Assembly: GCA_017555875.1 (NCBI GenBank)
Contig: JAFZFN010000006.1
Span: 1-64,000, forward strand
DNA: 64,000 nt
Direction of reading: 5' to 3'
Source of the DNA: Bacteroidaceae bacterium
GTDB taxonomy: Bacteria > Bacteroidota > Bacteroidia > Bacteroidales > Bacteroidaceae
This document shows positions 43,644 through 51,456 of the stretch, piece by piece (position 1 is the stretch's first letter; the number at the start of each line of letters is the position of its first letter). Position numbers and translations under genes: made by a program. Under the pieces are notes generated by a model, which was not told the origin of the DNA, ran no database searches, and saw nothing but the letters and a program-made list of their open reading frames with translations.

Positions 43644-45038
43644 TTAATTCTCTTGCTTATTGTCTGAGGTGAGTTTCTTGCCCTGATACTCACCGGTGAG
43701 AGTGCGCATGAAGGCTACGATAGATGCTACCTCGGCATCGGAGAGCTCTACGTCGCACTGGTAGAGTGCCATGTCGCGTACGGCCTCCTCCATGGTGGCA
43801 CGGGTGCCGTCGTGATAGTAGGGCCAGGTGAGTTCGATGTTGCGCAGGCCAGGCACCTTGAAGCGATGGCGGTCGCGTTCCTCCTTTGTCTGCTTGTAGC
43901 GGCCGTTGTCCTCCTCGGTGAGCTCGGTGCCGCGTGCCTCGAAGTAGTGTTGGCGCAAGCCCATCAGCTCGTACGACTCGCCACCCAGGTTGGCACCCAC
44001 ATGGCAGGTGGCGCAATTGTTGGCCTTGAAGAGTTCATAACCGTGAAGTTCGTCGGCAGTGAGGGCTTCATTGTTGCCCATGAGCCATTGGTCGAACTTC
44101 GAGTTGGGGGTCACGAGCGTGCGCTCAAACTCCTCAATGGCATTGGTGATGTTGGCCTCGGTGATGCCGTCGGCATAGAGGGCAGCAAACTCCTCCACGT
44201 AGTGCTTGTCCTCGGCGAGCTTGGCAATGATCTCGTCAAACGAGGTAGAGGCCATCTCCACGGGGTTGAGGGGAGGTCCGGCAGCCTGCTCGGCAAGGGT
44301 CTTGGCGCGACCGTCCCAGAACTGCACGAAGTTGTACACGGCATTGTAGGTCGTGGGGGCATTCACTCCGCCCATGTTCCCTGCTACGCCCTTCGAATAC
44401 TTGAGGTTGTCCACACCACCCGTGTTCAAGCCATGACATGTGGCACACGATATGGTGTTGTCGACCGAGAGGCGTGTGTCGTGATAGAGTTCGTAGCCGA
44501 GGGCCACCTTGCGCTGGTCTACATCGGCACCTGCCATGATGGGGCGAATGGGCTCGCCAGCACGCTCACCGGTGAGACCGTCATGATAGTAGGCCATGCG
44601 GTAGTCGCGTGCCCATGCGGCAATCACCGATGCCTTCGCGTCGGTCATCTGGCTACCCCAGTGCACGAGGTAATACTTGGCCATCGGCATGCGCTTGTCC
44701 AGCGCCACCTTCTCTATCTTGGCCACATCGACAGGGTTGAGCGTAGCGCCCTCTTTCAACTTGGCCATCGCGCCCTCGATGTCATAGGCACGATAGCCCT
44801 CCTCGATGTCCTTCATCACCATATCGCCCGCTACGGGGACGTGGGCATAGAACGGCACCTTGGGGTCTGCACTGTGGCAGCTCGCGCAACCACCCTTCTC
44901 CAGGATAGCCAAGACGCGTGCCTCGGGAGCCAACTCCTCGGAGGGCACCGTGAGCATTGCACGATAGGTAATGAAACCACCTACCAGAACCAGCAATGCG
45001 GCAATGATCAGATACTGACCTCTTCTTTGCTTTTTCAT
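43644..45038 (-). CDS. Tri-haem cytochrome c peroxidase family protein
   Basis: 464 residues. An N-terminal signal anchor (YLIIAALLVLVGGFITYRA) places it in the periplasm. Three CxxCH haem sites are present: CASCH near 51, CATCH near 198 and CATCH near 344. The last two lie in the classical di-haem CcpA/MauG core (VNAPTTYNAVYN, WDGRAKTLAEQA, PGLRNIELTWPYYHDG). The extra N-terminal haem domain fits tri-haem quinol-linked peroxidases. It reduces hydrogen peroxide. The CcsA and ResB genes upstream on the same strand supply cytochrome c maturation. Confidence 0.9.
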   Translation of the reverse strand: MKKQRRGQYLIIAALLVLVGGFITYRAMLTVPSEELAPEARVLAILEKGGCASCHSADPKVPFYAHVPVAGDMVMKDIEEGYRAYDIEGAMAKLKEGATLNPVDVAKIEKVALDKRMPMAKYYLVHWGSQMTDAKASVIAAWARDYRMAYYHDGLTGERAGEPIRPIMAGADVDQRKVALGYELYHDTRLSVDNTISCATCHGLNTGGVDNLKYSKGVAGNMGGVNAPTTYNAVYNFVQFWDGRAKTLAEQAAGPPLNPVEMASTSFDEIIAKLAEDKHYVEEFAALYADGITEANITNAIEEFERTLVTPNSKFDQWLMGNNEALTADELHGYELFKANNCATCHVGANLGGESYELMGLRQHYFEARGTELTEEDNGRYKQTKEERDRHRFKVPGLRNIELTWPYYHDGTRATMEEAVRDMALYQCDVELSDAEVASIVAFMRTLTGEYQGKKLTSDNKQEN

Positions 45039-45093
45039 AATCTTTTGCTTTTAATGGTTAATATATAAGTTTCGCTTGCTCAACTTTATTTCA

Positions 45094-45227
45094 GGAGTTA
45101 AAGGGAGTTATAAGGAGATAAAACTCCGCTTTGCTCCGTTCAGGGGAGATAAAGGCCGATAGTTTTTCGCGCGAAAGGACATTTGGCTTTTATCTCCATC
45201 TATCTCCCTTTAACTCCCTTTAACTCC
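45094..45227. repeat. Large inverted repeat with internal repeats
   Basis: GGAGTTAAAGGGAGTTA (45094-45110) and its perfect complement (45211-45227), with further pairing inward (AAGGAGATAAAA and TTTATCTCC). Similar TATCTCCCTTTA units recur to 45250. It fills the gap between the peroxidase start and the CcsA stop. Confidence 0.7.
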
Positions 45228-45249
45228 ATACATCCAATTTTATCTCCCT

Positions 45250-46026
45250 TTAATAACTATGCACACTTGTCGCTGCCGAAGGCAGGTAGTTGACGCCATA
45301 CCAGCACATCTGCAGTGCCACGAAGCCCAGCAGTATGATGGTGTGGTATATCCATCGGCGCGAGGTATTCATCACGCTGGGGGCGAGATGGATGGCGGTG
45401 AGGTAGAGTCCCCATGTGGCAGCCGCCCACGACTCCTTGGGGTCCCAGCTCCAATAGGCTCCCCAGGCATCCTTGGCCCACAGAGCTCCCGTGAGCATGC
45501 CCACCGAGAGGAAGGCCAGACCAGCATACAGGAGTCTCTCGATGGCCATGTCCATGTCGGTGCTCTTGCGCACCAGTGCCACCACTGAGAGCAGCGTAGC
45601 GCATCCGAGCAGGGAGTAGGAGAACATGTATACAGACACATGAGGCACAAACCACAGGCTCTGCAGGGCAGGCATCAGCGTCTGGTCATGAATCTCGGGC
45701 TTGGCGATATTGATGATGATGAATACCCCCGCCAGCACTGTGGCAAACAGCATGATCCATCGGTAGTGCCAGCGCGAATAGGTAAACAGGCCCGACACCA
45801 GGATGAAGAAGGAGTACCACAGGCGCGTCTCACCCATTGTCCGCAAGGGAGGTCGCTCGAGGGTAGCCCACAGCAAGGCGATGAAGCCACCCATGGCGAG
45901 AATGGCAAGCGCCATCGTAGCTATCGCTACGGTGCTGCGCTCTCTCTTCATTGCTGCCCAGATGGACGCCGTGGCCGCAATCAGCATCACTATACCTGCC
46001 CACAAGGGGAAAATATTCCAAGCCAT
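45250..46026 (-). CDS. ccsA: Cytochrome c biogenesis protein CcsA
   Basis: 258 residues, about eight membrane segments. The haem-handling WWD motif is clear (GALWAKDAWGAYWSWDPKE). Conserved His residues flank it (WFVPHVSVYMFSY and TAIHLAP). CcsA with ResB forms the system II haem lyase that attaches haem to CxxCH apocytochromes at the periplasmic side. It lies between the ResB gene and the tri-haem peroxidase. Confidence 0.9.
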   Translation of the reverse strand: MAWNIFPLWAGIVMLIAATASIWAAMKRERSTVAIATMALAILAMGGFIALLWATLERPPLRTMGETRLWYSFFILVSGLFTYSRWHYRWIMLFATVLAGVFIIINIAKPEIHDQTLMPALQSLWFVPHVSVYMFSYSLLGCATLLSVVALVRKSTDMDMAIERLLYAGLAFLSVGMLTGALWAKDAWGAYWSWDPKESWAAATWGLYLTAIHLAPSVMNTSRRWIYHTIILLGFVALQMCWYGVNYLPSAATSVHSY

Positions 46027-46195
46027 GTCTTAGAATTATGAATTTTGAATTTTGAATTCTGAATTACCATCAGGATGTTTTTTTGATTTATGATTTATGA
46101 ATTTCCTTTCAGATGGGTTCGTTTTCGTTATTTATTTTTCGTATTCATTTTCACTCGTTTGCCCGAAGAGCGTTTACTAATTCAGAATTCATAAT

Positions 46196-47047
46196 TCAGA
46201 ATTTAGAATTAAATAACGGTCCCTGCACAAACAGCAGCATCGCGCCAGCCAGCAGCATGATGATGCCCGCTGCCGAAAGCCATTGCCACGGTTCGCTGAC
46301 GATCTCCACGATGGCATATCGCTCTCCGCGGGGTGAGGTGGGAAAACTGATGAGGTATATCTTCTCGCTTATCGTCCGTGCATAAGGGTGGTTGACTCGC
46401 AGTGTCACCATCGTGCCATCCACCATGACCTGCGCCTCGTAGTGTGTGGGCGTACCGTTCTCAGCCTCTTCGATGACGAAGTCCTTCAGTTCGAGGGTAT
46501 AGGGTAAGCGCCTCTCCTCGCCCTCCATGGTATAGGCATCGTTCGAGGGATAACGCTGCACGGGCGCACGTAACTGCTCACGGTCGGGTGCTCCCCAGAA
46601 CCCTGCTCCGAGAGCTAGGAGCAAACCTATATGTGTCAGACAGAAACGCCATCGTATACCTCGTTTGTTGCGCCAACCACGCAAGATGACCAGCAGCAGA
46701 TGACTCTGCACGAACAGCAGCAACACTACCGTGGGCCATGCCGTCGACGAAGGCTTGAGCTGCAGACCGAGGGTGATGCCTATCGCAGCAACCATGCCGA
46801 GCGACAGCCATGTAGCCTCGCGCGAGAGCATGAAACGGGCACAGGCACTACCTGCCCTGCTGCGATACATCATCGTCAGCAACACCATCCACAACGCCAT
46901 CACCAAGATGTTGAGCGGAAAGCGGAACAGGCCCACCGGGAAGCTCCCCCAGCACACCTCAACAAGGAAAGACAAAGCCACCACCGCGCCCACCATGCAG
47001 ACGCCCTTCAGTCGCTCAAATCTCTTATCCGTCATCTGTGTCTTCAT
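46196..47047 (-). CDS. ResB-like cytochrome c biogenesis protein
   Basis: About 283 residues from the ATG at 47047; the longer frame only runs into the promoter region and the cassette 3 left repeat. Four to five hydrophobic segments (VGAVVALSFLVEVCWGSF, IGLLLALGAGFWGAP) and a periplasmic domain with YTLELKDFVIEEAENGTPTHY, the ResB-type segment. Partner of CcsA in the system II haem lyase. Confidence 0.8.
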   Translation of the reverse strand: MKTQMTDKRFERLKGVCMVGAVVALSFLVEVCWGSFPVGLFRFPLNILVMALWMVLLTMMYRSRAGSACARFMLSREATWLSLGMVAAIGITLGLQLKPSSTAWPTVVLLLFVQSHLLLVILRGWRNKRGIRWRFCLTHIGLLLALGAGFWGAPDREQLRAPVQRYPSNDAYTMEGEERRLPYTLELKDFVIEEAENGTPTHYEAQVMVDGTMVTLRVNHPYARTISEKIYLISFPTSPRGERYAIVEIVSEPWQWLSAAGIIMLLAGAMLLFVQGPLFNSKF

Positions 47048-47061
47048 ATTCGGGCATAAAG

Positions 47062-47146
47062 TTACTTCTATTTTTTCAAATTTACAATATGACTTGAAAA
47101 AGTACCACAAAGAACGCAAATGTTACGCAATTTTGCGTAGGGTATC
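47062..47146. repeat. Cassette 3, left terminal inverted repeat
   Basis: Blocks in order: TTACTTC, 28 bases, AAAAAGTAC, then GCAAATGTTACGCAA and GTAGGG. The reverse complement of 49966-50037 has the same blocks with the same 28-base gap. One 10-base insertion separates the copies. It begins only 15 bases from the ResB start codon, so the cassette abuts that gene's promoter. Confidence 0.75.
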
Positions 47147-47223
47147 GCACTTTAGTTCTGAGCATTAGGGCTCAAACAACGCAAATCTCCGCTTCGCTGT
47201 ATATTTTGCTATATCAAGGCCAT

Positions 47224-47877
47224 TCATTCGCGTCCGAAGTGCCCCGGTGTAGGACGGAAGCACCCCTTGATGCGGGGCACACGTTCCATCTCGCCATGCG
47301 CCACATAGTCATTCAGTTTTGCATACGAAGTGCTTGGAGCATAGTTGCTGATGCGGGCAAACTCACGCACGCTGATGTCGTCGTGAGTCTCAAAATACTC
47401 GTACAGCGCATCGGCCAGTTCGGGAGCCGACAATGCTTGGCGCACCTTACCCTCTACCTGGAACTTCACATCGGCAAGACGGTCGAGCAGGTGCTTATCG
47501 GGACGGAAGCGGATGCCACTGATGCGCACATCCTTGCCCGTAGGCGGTGTGGCACCGGTATGGCTGCTCAGTTCCATAGTGAGCGAGCCCAGTCCGTCGA
47601 GTTGTACGCGGTTGCCATTACTCAAGGCATCGATGATAGTGGTGCGCAGGGCATCCCACACGAGCTTCACATCGGTAGGCGTGGCGGTGGTGGCGTTGCT
47701 GATGTCGAGCGCCATCTGCTCAATGTCAATCTTCTGCGGGAAGGCTACCGACACTCCCGTACACCAGGCATCCTTATCGGTTCCCGCTACCTTATGACGA
47801 CGGCTCAGGTGGCAGCGCACCACGGGAGTGTAGCCGTCGCGATAGTGGTGCACATGCTTTGATTTCTTTACTTTCAT
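47224..47877 (-). CDS. HU-like DNA-binding protein with C-terminal helix-turn-helix-like domain (cassette 3)
   Basis: A 217-residue paralogue of the 4761 and 28460 genes. HU-like part: KIDIEQMALDISNAT, ALSNGNRVQLDGLGSLTMEL, then VRISGIRFRPDKHLL. C-terminal part: DISVREFARISNYAPSTSYAK, then HGEMERVPRIKGCFRPTPGHFG. Its N-terminus is more basic than in the other two (KKSKHVHHYRDGYTPVVRCH). Divergent from the DUF3987 gene across a 318-bp region that holds the 22-bp array and both promoters. Confidence 0.8.
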   Translation of the reverse strand: MKVKKSKHVHHYRDGYTPVVRCHLSRRHKVAGTDKDAWCTGVSVAFPQKIDIEQMALDISNATTATPTDVKLVWDALRTTIIDALSNGNRVQLDGLGSLTMELSSHTGATPPTGKDVRISGIRFRPDKHLLDRLADVKFQVEGKVRQALSAPELADALYEYFETHDDISVREFARISNYAPSTSYAKLNDYVAHGEMERVPRIKGCFRPTPGHFGRE

Positions 47878-47950
47878 AGTAGTGTTTTTAGTTATTGATT
47901 TTCTTAGTTTCCCAGCTATTCGTTTTAATATTTCCCTTTGTCTTCCACAT

Positions 47951-48038
47951 TTTCTCCCTGCAGCCAGAACACTTTCTACCTGCAGGGAGAAATGTTTCTA
48001 TTTGCAGTCAGAAAGCATTCTGCTTGCAGGTAGAAACA
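47951..48038. repeat. Cassette 3, 22-bp tandem repeat array
   Basis: Four uninterrupted 22-bp units starting at 47951, 47973, 47995 and 48017. Each has TTTCT (ATTCT in the last), then YTGCAG in the middle (47980, 48002 and 48024 for units 2-4), then AGAA, making a dyad-symmetric site. The array starts about 20 bases past the HU -7 box, inside the HU leader. Confidence 0.9.
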
Positions 48039-48055
48039 TTTTTCTAACCTTACAA

Positions 48056-48086
48056 CAAAGATAATGAATAGTTCCGAAATATGCAA
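48056..48086 (-). promoter_or_regulatory. Promoter of cassette 3 HU-like gene
   Basis: Minus strand: TTGCA (48082-48086), exactly 18 bases, TATCTTTG (48056-48063). Confidence 0.7.
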
Positions 48087-48130
48087 CGACACCTTCGATT
48101 TTATTTCCGACTCCACTGGTTATCAGGGTA

Positions 48131-48161
48131 TTGACTTGGGCATTTTCAAGTATTAACTTCG
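48131..48161 (+). promoter_or_regulatory. Promoter of the DUF3987 gene
   Basis: TTGAC (48131-48135), exactly 18 bases, TAACTTCG (48154-48161), identical boxes and spacing to the VapE promoter of cassette 1. Confidence 0.7.
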
Positions 48162-48195
48162 CATCAGAAATAACAGAAAACACTAAATATTAATT

Positions 48196-49785
48196 ATGGA
48201 AAATGAAACAAAAACAAACCTCTCCTACGCAGACATTCTGCGCGAGACCCAGCAAGCGGAGTTTCCTCTGCTCAGCGAAGTGACAAGCGGGATCATTGAC
48301 AACCCGCTTAGCCTGATGAATGCCCACACCGATGACGACGGCGTGGCAGTGCCCTGTGCCCTACCCGATGCGATGATGCAGTCGCTCCCTCAGATGATGA
48401 GCGAAACGCTATCATTGTATGACGATGCCGACATACGCACTATGTTGTTGATGGCCATGATGCCTACCTTGGGTTCGGCTATGAGTAATGTACGCGTGCG
48501 CCACGGCCAGCGCCTCTATTCGCTCGGAATGATGAACATCTGCGTAGGCCCCTCAGCCTCGGGCAAGGGAAGCGTAGGCGATGTGGCCAGTCTTGTCGAT
48601 GGCATCAACGACATCATCTGCCGTGAGAGTGCCCAGGCTATGGCCGATCACCGCAAGCGCCACAAGCGCTACAGTCGTCTTACGAGTCAGCTCGCCTATG
48701 CCGCCAAGGGCGACGTCGCCAACCTTATCGATGTGAATGACATTGCCGAGGAGGTAGATGAGCCGCAAGCCCCCTTGCGCCGTATGCATAAGCTACCCTC
48801 GAAGACTACGGCGGCCAACTACTACCGCTTGCTCTATGCTAACGGTGATAACATTTCGTATCTGCATATCCCCGAGCTGGCGGAGATGACGGCTGCCAAC
48901 CGCGGAGCCTTCGGCGACTTCATGTATATCCTCCTTGCCGCACAGAACGAGGAGTCGCTCCACACTGCCCGCAAGACCGATGATGAGGACTACCACATCG
49001 AACATACTCGCCTCTCCTTGGCCGCTACGGGCACCATGTCATCGGTGCGTGAGTTTATCCCCAACCTCGAGGACGGACTCTCTACCCGTTTCCTCTACCA
49101 CAATCTGCCGGCCAAGGACACCGTGCGCGATGAGATGGACGAGGCCACTGCCGAGGCCTTCTGCGATGTATATACCCATTACCGACGCCAGCTCACCGAG
49201 ATATGGAGTGCCCTGCGCCAGTTCGACGGCAAGCCCGACGAGGAGCTGCCCCGCCTCATCATCACCGACGAGCAGCGCAAGCTCATCGACGACTATTACC
49301 GTCAGATGGTGTCGTTCGTAGCCCTTGCCCTGCCCGACAAGGACCTGCGCGCACCCATCCTGCGCTCACGCCTCAATCTCTATCGTATGCTGATGATCAT
49401 TGCCATACTGCGTCGCCATGAGGAGATGGGCTCTGCGGAGGAGCTGTTCGCCGAGAAGCAGTTTGCCGTATCTGAGGCCGACCTGCACTGGGGACTCGCC
49501 TATATCTTCTATTGTATGATGCAGACCTCCACCATCTATGACCGTCTGCGCCGTGAGGAGAAAGAAGAAGAGACGAAGCGAGCCTACATCAGCGCTCTGG
49601 GTTTCTTGCACGCCTTGCCTACTAGATTTACCACCTCCGAAGCCAAAGAACTGGGCGACCGCCTAGGCATCAAGCAGCGCGCCGTAGACTACAAGCTACA
49701 CACCCTGCTCAACCGCGCCTATATAGAGCGCACAGGCTACGGCACCTTCCGCAAGATGGGCACCAAGCGCAGAAGTGCAGCATAG
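48196..49785 (+). CDS. DUF3987 P-loop ATPase
   Basis: A 529-residue DUF3987 protein, a primase-helicase-associated P-loop family common on mobile DNA. Walker A is NICVGPSASGKGSVGD near 115-130, Walker B-like YLHIPELAEMTAAN follows, then RLSLAATGTMSSV and NLEDGLSTRFLYH. The last 60 residues (FTTSEAKELGDRLGIKQRAVDYKL) form a winged-helix-like tail. Same role in cassette 3 as the VapE-like protein in cassette 1, although the two differ in sequence. Confidence 0.85.
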   Translation: MENETKTNLSYADILRETQQAEFPLLSEVTSGIIDNPLSLMNAHTDDDGVAVPCALPDAMMQSLPQMMSETLSLYDDADIRTMLLMAMMPTLGSAMSNVRVRHGQRLYSLGMMNICVGPSASGKGSVGDVASLVDGINDIICRESAQAMADHRKRHKRYSRLTSQLAYAAKGDVANLIDVNDIAEEVDEPQAPLRRMHKLPSKTTAANYYRLLYANGDNISYLHIPELAEMTAANRGAFGDFMYILLAAQNEESLHTARKTDDEDYHIEHTRLSLAATGTMSSVREFIPNLEDGLSTRFLYHNLPAKDTVRDEMDEATAEAFCDVYTHYRRQLTEIWSALRQFDGKPDEELPRLIITDEQRKLIDDYYRQMVSFVALALPDKDLRAPILRSRLNLYRMLMIIAILRRHEEMGSAEELFAEKQFAVSEADLHWGLAYIFYCMMQTSTIYDRLRREEKEEETKRAYISALGFLHALPTRFTTSEAKELGDRLGIKQRAVDYKLHTLLNRAYIERTGYGTFRKMGTKRRSAA

Positions 49786-49920
49786 AGATGACATCAACGC
49801 GAACATAGTAATGCGTTATCAGTTTTAGTTCTTGTGTCATCTGTTGATAATAAATAAAACATCTCGTGTTGATAGATTCCAAGTCAACGCCTAAACCTTC
49901 AAAAAAATCACGAGAAACAA

Positions 49921-49970
49921 GAATTGCGTTCTTTGACATCCAATCATCTGAAACATTGCAAGATGCGCCC
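49921..49970. repeat. 50-bp direct repeat, copy 1
   Basis: 45 of 50 bases match 50920-50969 in the same orientation, 999 bp away. The two copies enclose the cassette 3 right repeat and the DUF2442/DUF4160 pair. Confidence 0.8.
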
Positions 49971-50037
49971 TACCGAATTTGCGTAACATTTGCGTACTTT
50001 TTGAGCAAGTGTTGCGCAAGTTCATAAAAGGAAGTAA
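49966..50037. repeat. Cassette 3, right terminal inverted repeat
   Basis: Inverted partner of 47062-47146: GTAGGG, GCAAATGTTACGCAA, AAAAAGTAC and TTACTTC blocks on the minus strand. Confidence 0.75.
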
Positions 50038-50056
50038 CCGCCTCAAAGAACAAAAA

Positions 50057-50085
50057 AATCCCGTCTCTCATGAGAGGGCGGGATT
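50057..50085 (-). terminator. Hairpin terminator
   Basis: ATCCCG and CTCTCA, with complementary arms, before a run of T on the minus strand; ends the DUF4160/DUF2442 unit. Confidence 0.65.
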
Positions 50086-50116
50086 ATGATATAATTTACA
50101 CGACTATTATATAGTA

Positions 50117-50524
50117 TTATATAGCTATCAGCTCTTGACCGATGGCACGAATTGTCTGCAGTATCTCATTATAGCGCACAGGTGATGGGCGCTTACTACC
50201 ACTGATGTACTGCGCAAACAAGCTTTGCGACATACCCAGACGGCGAGCAATGGCCGAAGCGTTCAGCTCGGGGTGAGCAATGAAAAGGTCATAGAGCGGA
50301 TTGGCCTTTCGTTCACGGAAGAAAGCATGGAAGCTGAGATCCTCATCCACCTCATCCCAACGGATGCCATACTCGTCATAAGTAAATTGAGCACGCTGCT
50401 CAGGAGTAGCAAACCGCAATCGCTGATAGTCGGCAAACTTCTCCGAGGCTTCTCTACCATCTGCAGTGCGTATCCACACAGCATCGTCGGTAATCCAAAT
50501 CTTTTCGATGTTATACTTCTCCAT
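50117..50524 (-). CDS. DUF2442 plus Xre-type HTH protein (antitoxin-like)
   Basis: 135 residues. The N-terminal 75 residues are DUF2442-like (IEKIWITDDAVWIRTADGRE, then LRFATPEQRAQF...GIRWDEVDEDLS). The C-terminal part is an HTH (ASAIARRLGMSQSLFAQYIS). DUF2442 and DUF4160 genes form toxin-antitoxin-like pairs; this one, with the DNA-binding domain, is the likely antitoxin and repressor. It follows the DUF4160 gene after 9 bases. Confidence 0.8.
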   Translation of the reverse strand: MEKYNIEKIWITDDAVWIRTADGREASEKFADYQRLRFATPEQRAQFTYDEYGIRWDEVDEDLSFHAFFRERKANPLYDLFIAHPELNASAIARRLGMSQSLFAQYISGSKRPSPVRYNEILQTIRAIGQELIAI

Positions 50525-50533
50525 AATAGCAGG

Positions 50534-50773
50534 TTATTTGGTTTTGTTAAAAAACTTGTTCCAATGCTCAGCAATCACCTCTTGGTTCTCCTCGATGATA
50601 GATTCAACAAGCTTCAGTTCCGATTGTTTCATGCCATCATTGTGCACGAGTTCTACCGGATCAATGGTAAACTTGGCGTGTGCATCACCTTTAATCACAT
50701 GTACATGTATAGGTTCATGGTCATTGGCATAAAACATGAAACGAAAACCAAAGAGAATAAATATGGTAGGCAT
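50534..50773 (-). CDS. DUF4160 protein (toxin-like partner)
   Basis: 79 residues with the DUF4160 pattern MPTIFILFGFRFMFYANDHE, then PIHVHVIKGDAHAKFTID. Putative partner of the DUF2442-HTH gene just downstream; biochemical role unknown. Both lie between two 50-bp direct repeats. Confidence 0.8.
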   Translation of the reverse strand: MPTIFILFGFRFMFYANDHEPIHVHVIKGDAHAKFTIDPVELVHNDGMKQSELKLVESIIEENQEVIAEHWNKFFNKTK

Positions 50774-50919
50774 AGGCTCATTTGTTTATTATCAGCAGCA
50801 AATATAGGTAATATTTTTATAACCCACAAGCGAATTGTTATTTTTAAGAATAAATCACAAATTCTTACGCAGAAAGAGTTAACCAGATGACCACACTAAA
50901 CTCTAAACACCTAAGAGAA

Positions 50920-50969
50920 GAATTGCGTTCATTGACATCCAATCATCTGAAAGATTGCGAGATGTCCCC
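50920..50969. repeat. 50-bp direct repeat, copy 2
   Basis: See 49921-49970. It runs into an 18-bp palindrome at 50970-50987 centred on a GAATTC site. Confidence 0.8.
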
Positions 50970-50998
50970 CCCCTCGAATTCGAGGGGATTAAAAGGCA

Positions 50999-51027
50999 CT
51001 CCCCAATCTTGCAGAAGAATTGGGGAG
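50999..51027 (-). terminator. Hairpin terminator
   Basis: CTCCCCAAT and ATTGGGGAG arms just downstream of the gene ending at 51046. Confidence 0.7.
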
Positions 51028-51045
51028 CGGTGCATTTTGTGGATG

Positions 51046-51324
51046 TTATTCCATGCTTTCGTTGATGATGCGTCGTGTTGTATGCTTATACGCCTTGCGA
51101 TCATACCTTTCGCCTCGGCAGAGCCAGCAACTGCAGGGAGTACTACTATCTTTGTATTTCTTTGCCCAACGCTGACCAGCTATTTCAAACCAATGAGGAT
51201 TATTGATATAGTTGCCCTCCTCATCGAAGATGCCATAGCCGCAGCCTGAGAACATCAGCATGCGTGCCTTAAACACGCGGTCTTGTTGGAATCGTCTCCA
51301 ACCCTTGTTTCTTTTTGTTTCCAT
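51046..51324 (-). CDS. Small Cys-rich protein of unknown function
   Basis: 92 residues. A CSCWLCRGERYD motif (CxCxxC), preceded by a Cys seven residues or so upstream (TPCSC), looks like a small zinc-binding site and matches a widespread class of short proteins with CSCWMC motifs. Basic N-terminus (KRNKGWRRFQQDRVFKAR). Located just before the restriction locus and transcribed away from it. Confidence 0.6.
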   Translation of the reverse strand: METKRNKGWRRFQQDRVFKARMLMFSGCGYGIFDEEGNYINNPHWFEIAGQRWAKKYKDSSTPCSCWLCRGERYDRKAYKHTTRRIINESME

Positions 51325-51456
51325 CGTCTCGTTCTATTATATCAAAAGATTGGTCTTTTTGTCAATTTCTTGTTTGATTATTGGTGATTCTTGAAGATTT
51401 CTTTATCAATAACGATTGTTTTTAGTAAATTTGCCGTCAAATAATAGAATCCCATC

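Larger units (their letters stand above)
49786..50116. other. Intergenic stretch at the right end of cassette 3
   Basis: Contains one copy of a 50-bp direct repeat (49921-49970), the right inverted repeat and a terminator. No gene is supported. Confidence 0.6.

Noticed and set aside
47951..48038. Tandem repeats considered as a CRISPR array
   Set aside because: Units are contiguous 22-bp repeats with no unique spacers, and no cas genes are nearby.
50887..51249. Plus-strand frame of 120 codons
   Set aside because: It crosses the direct repeat, a palindrome and a terminator and is antisense to the CxCxxC gene.
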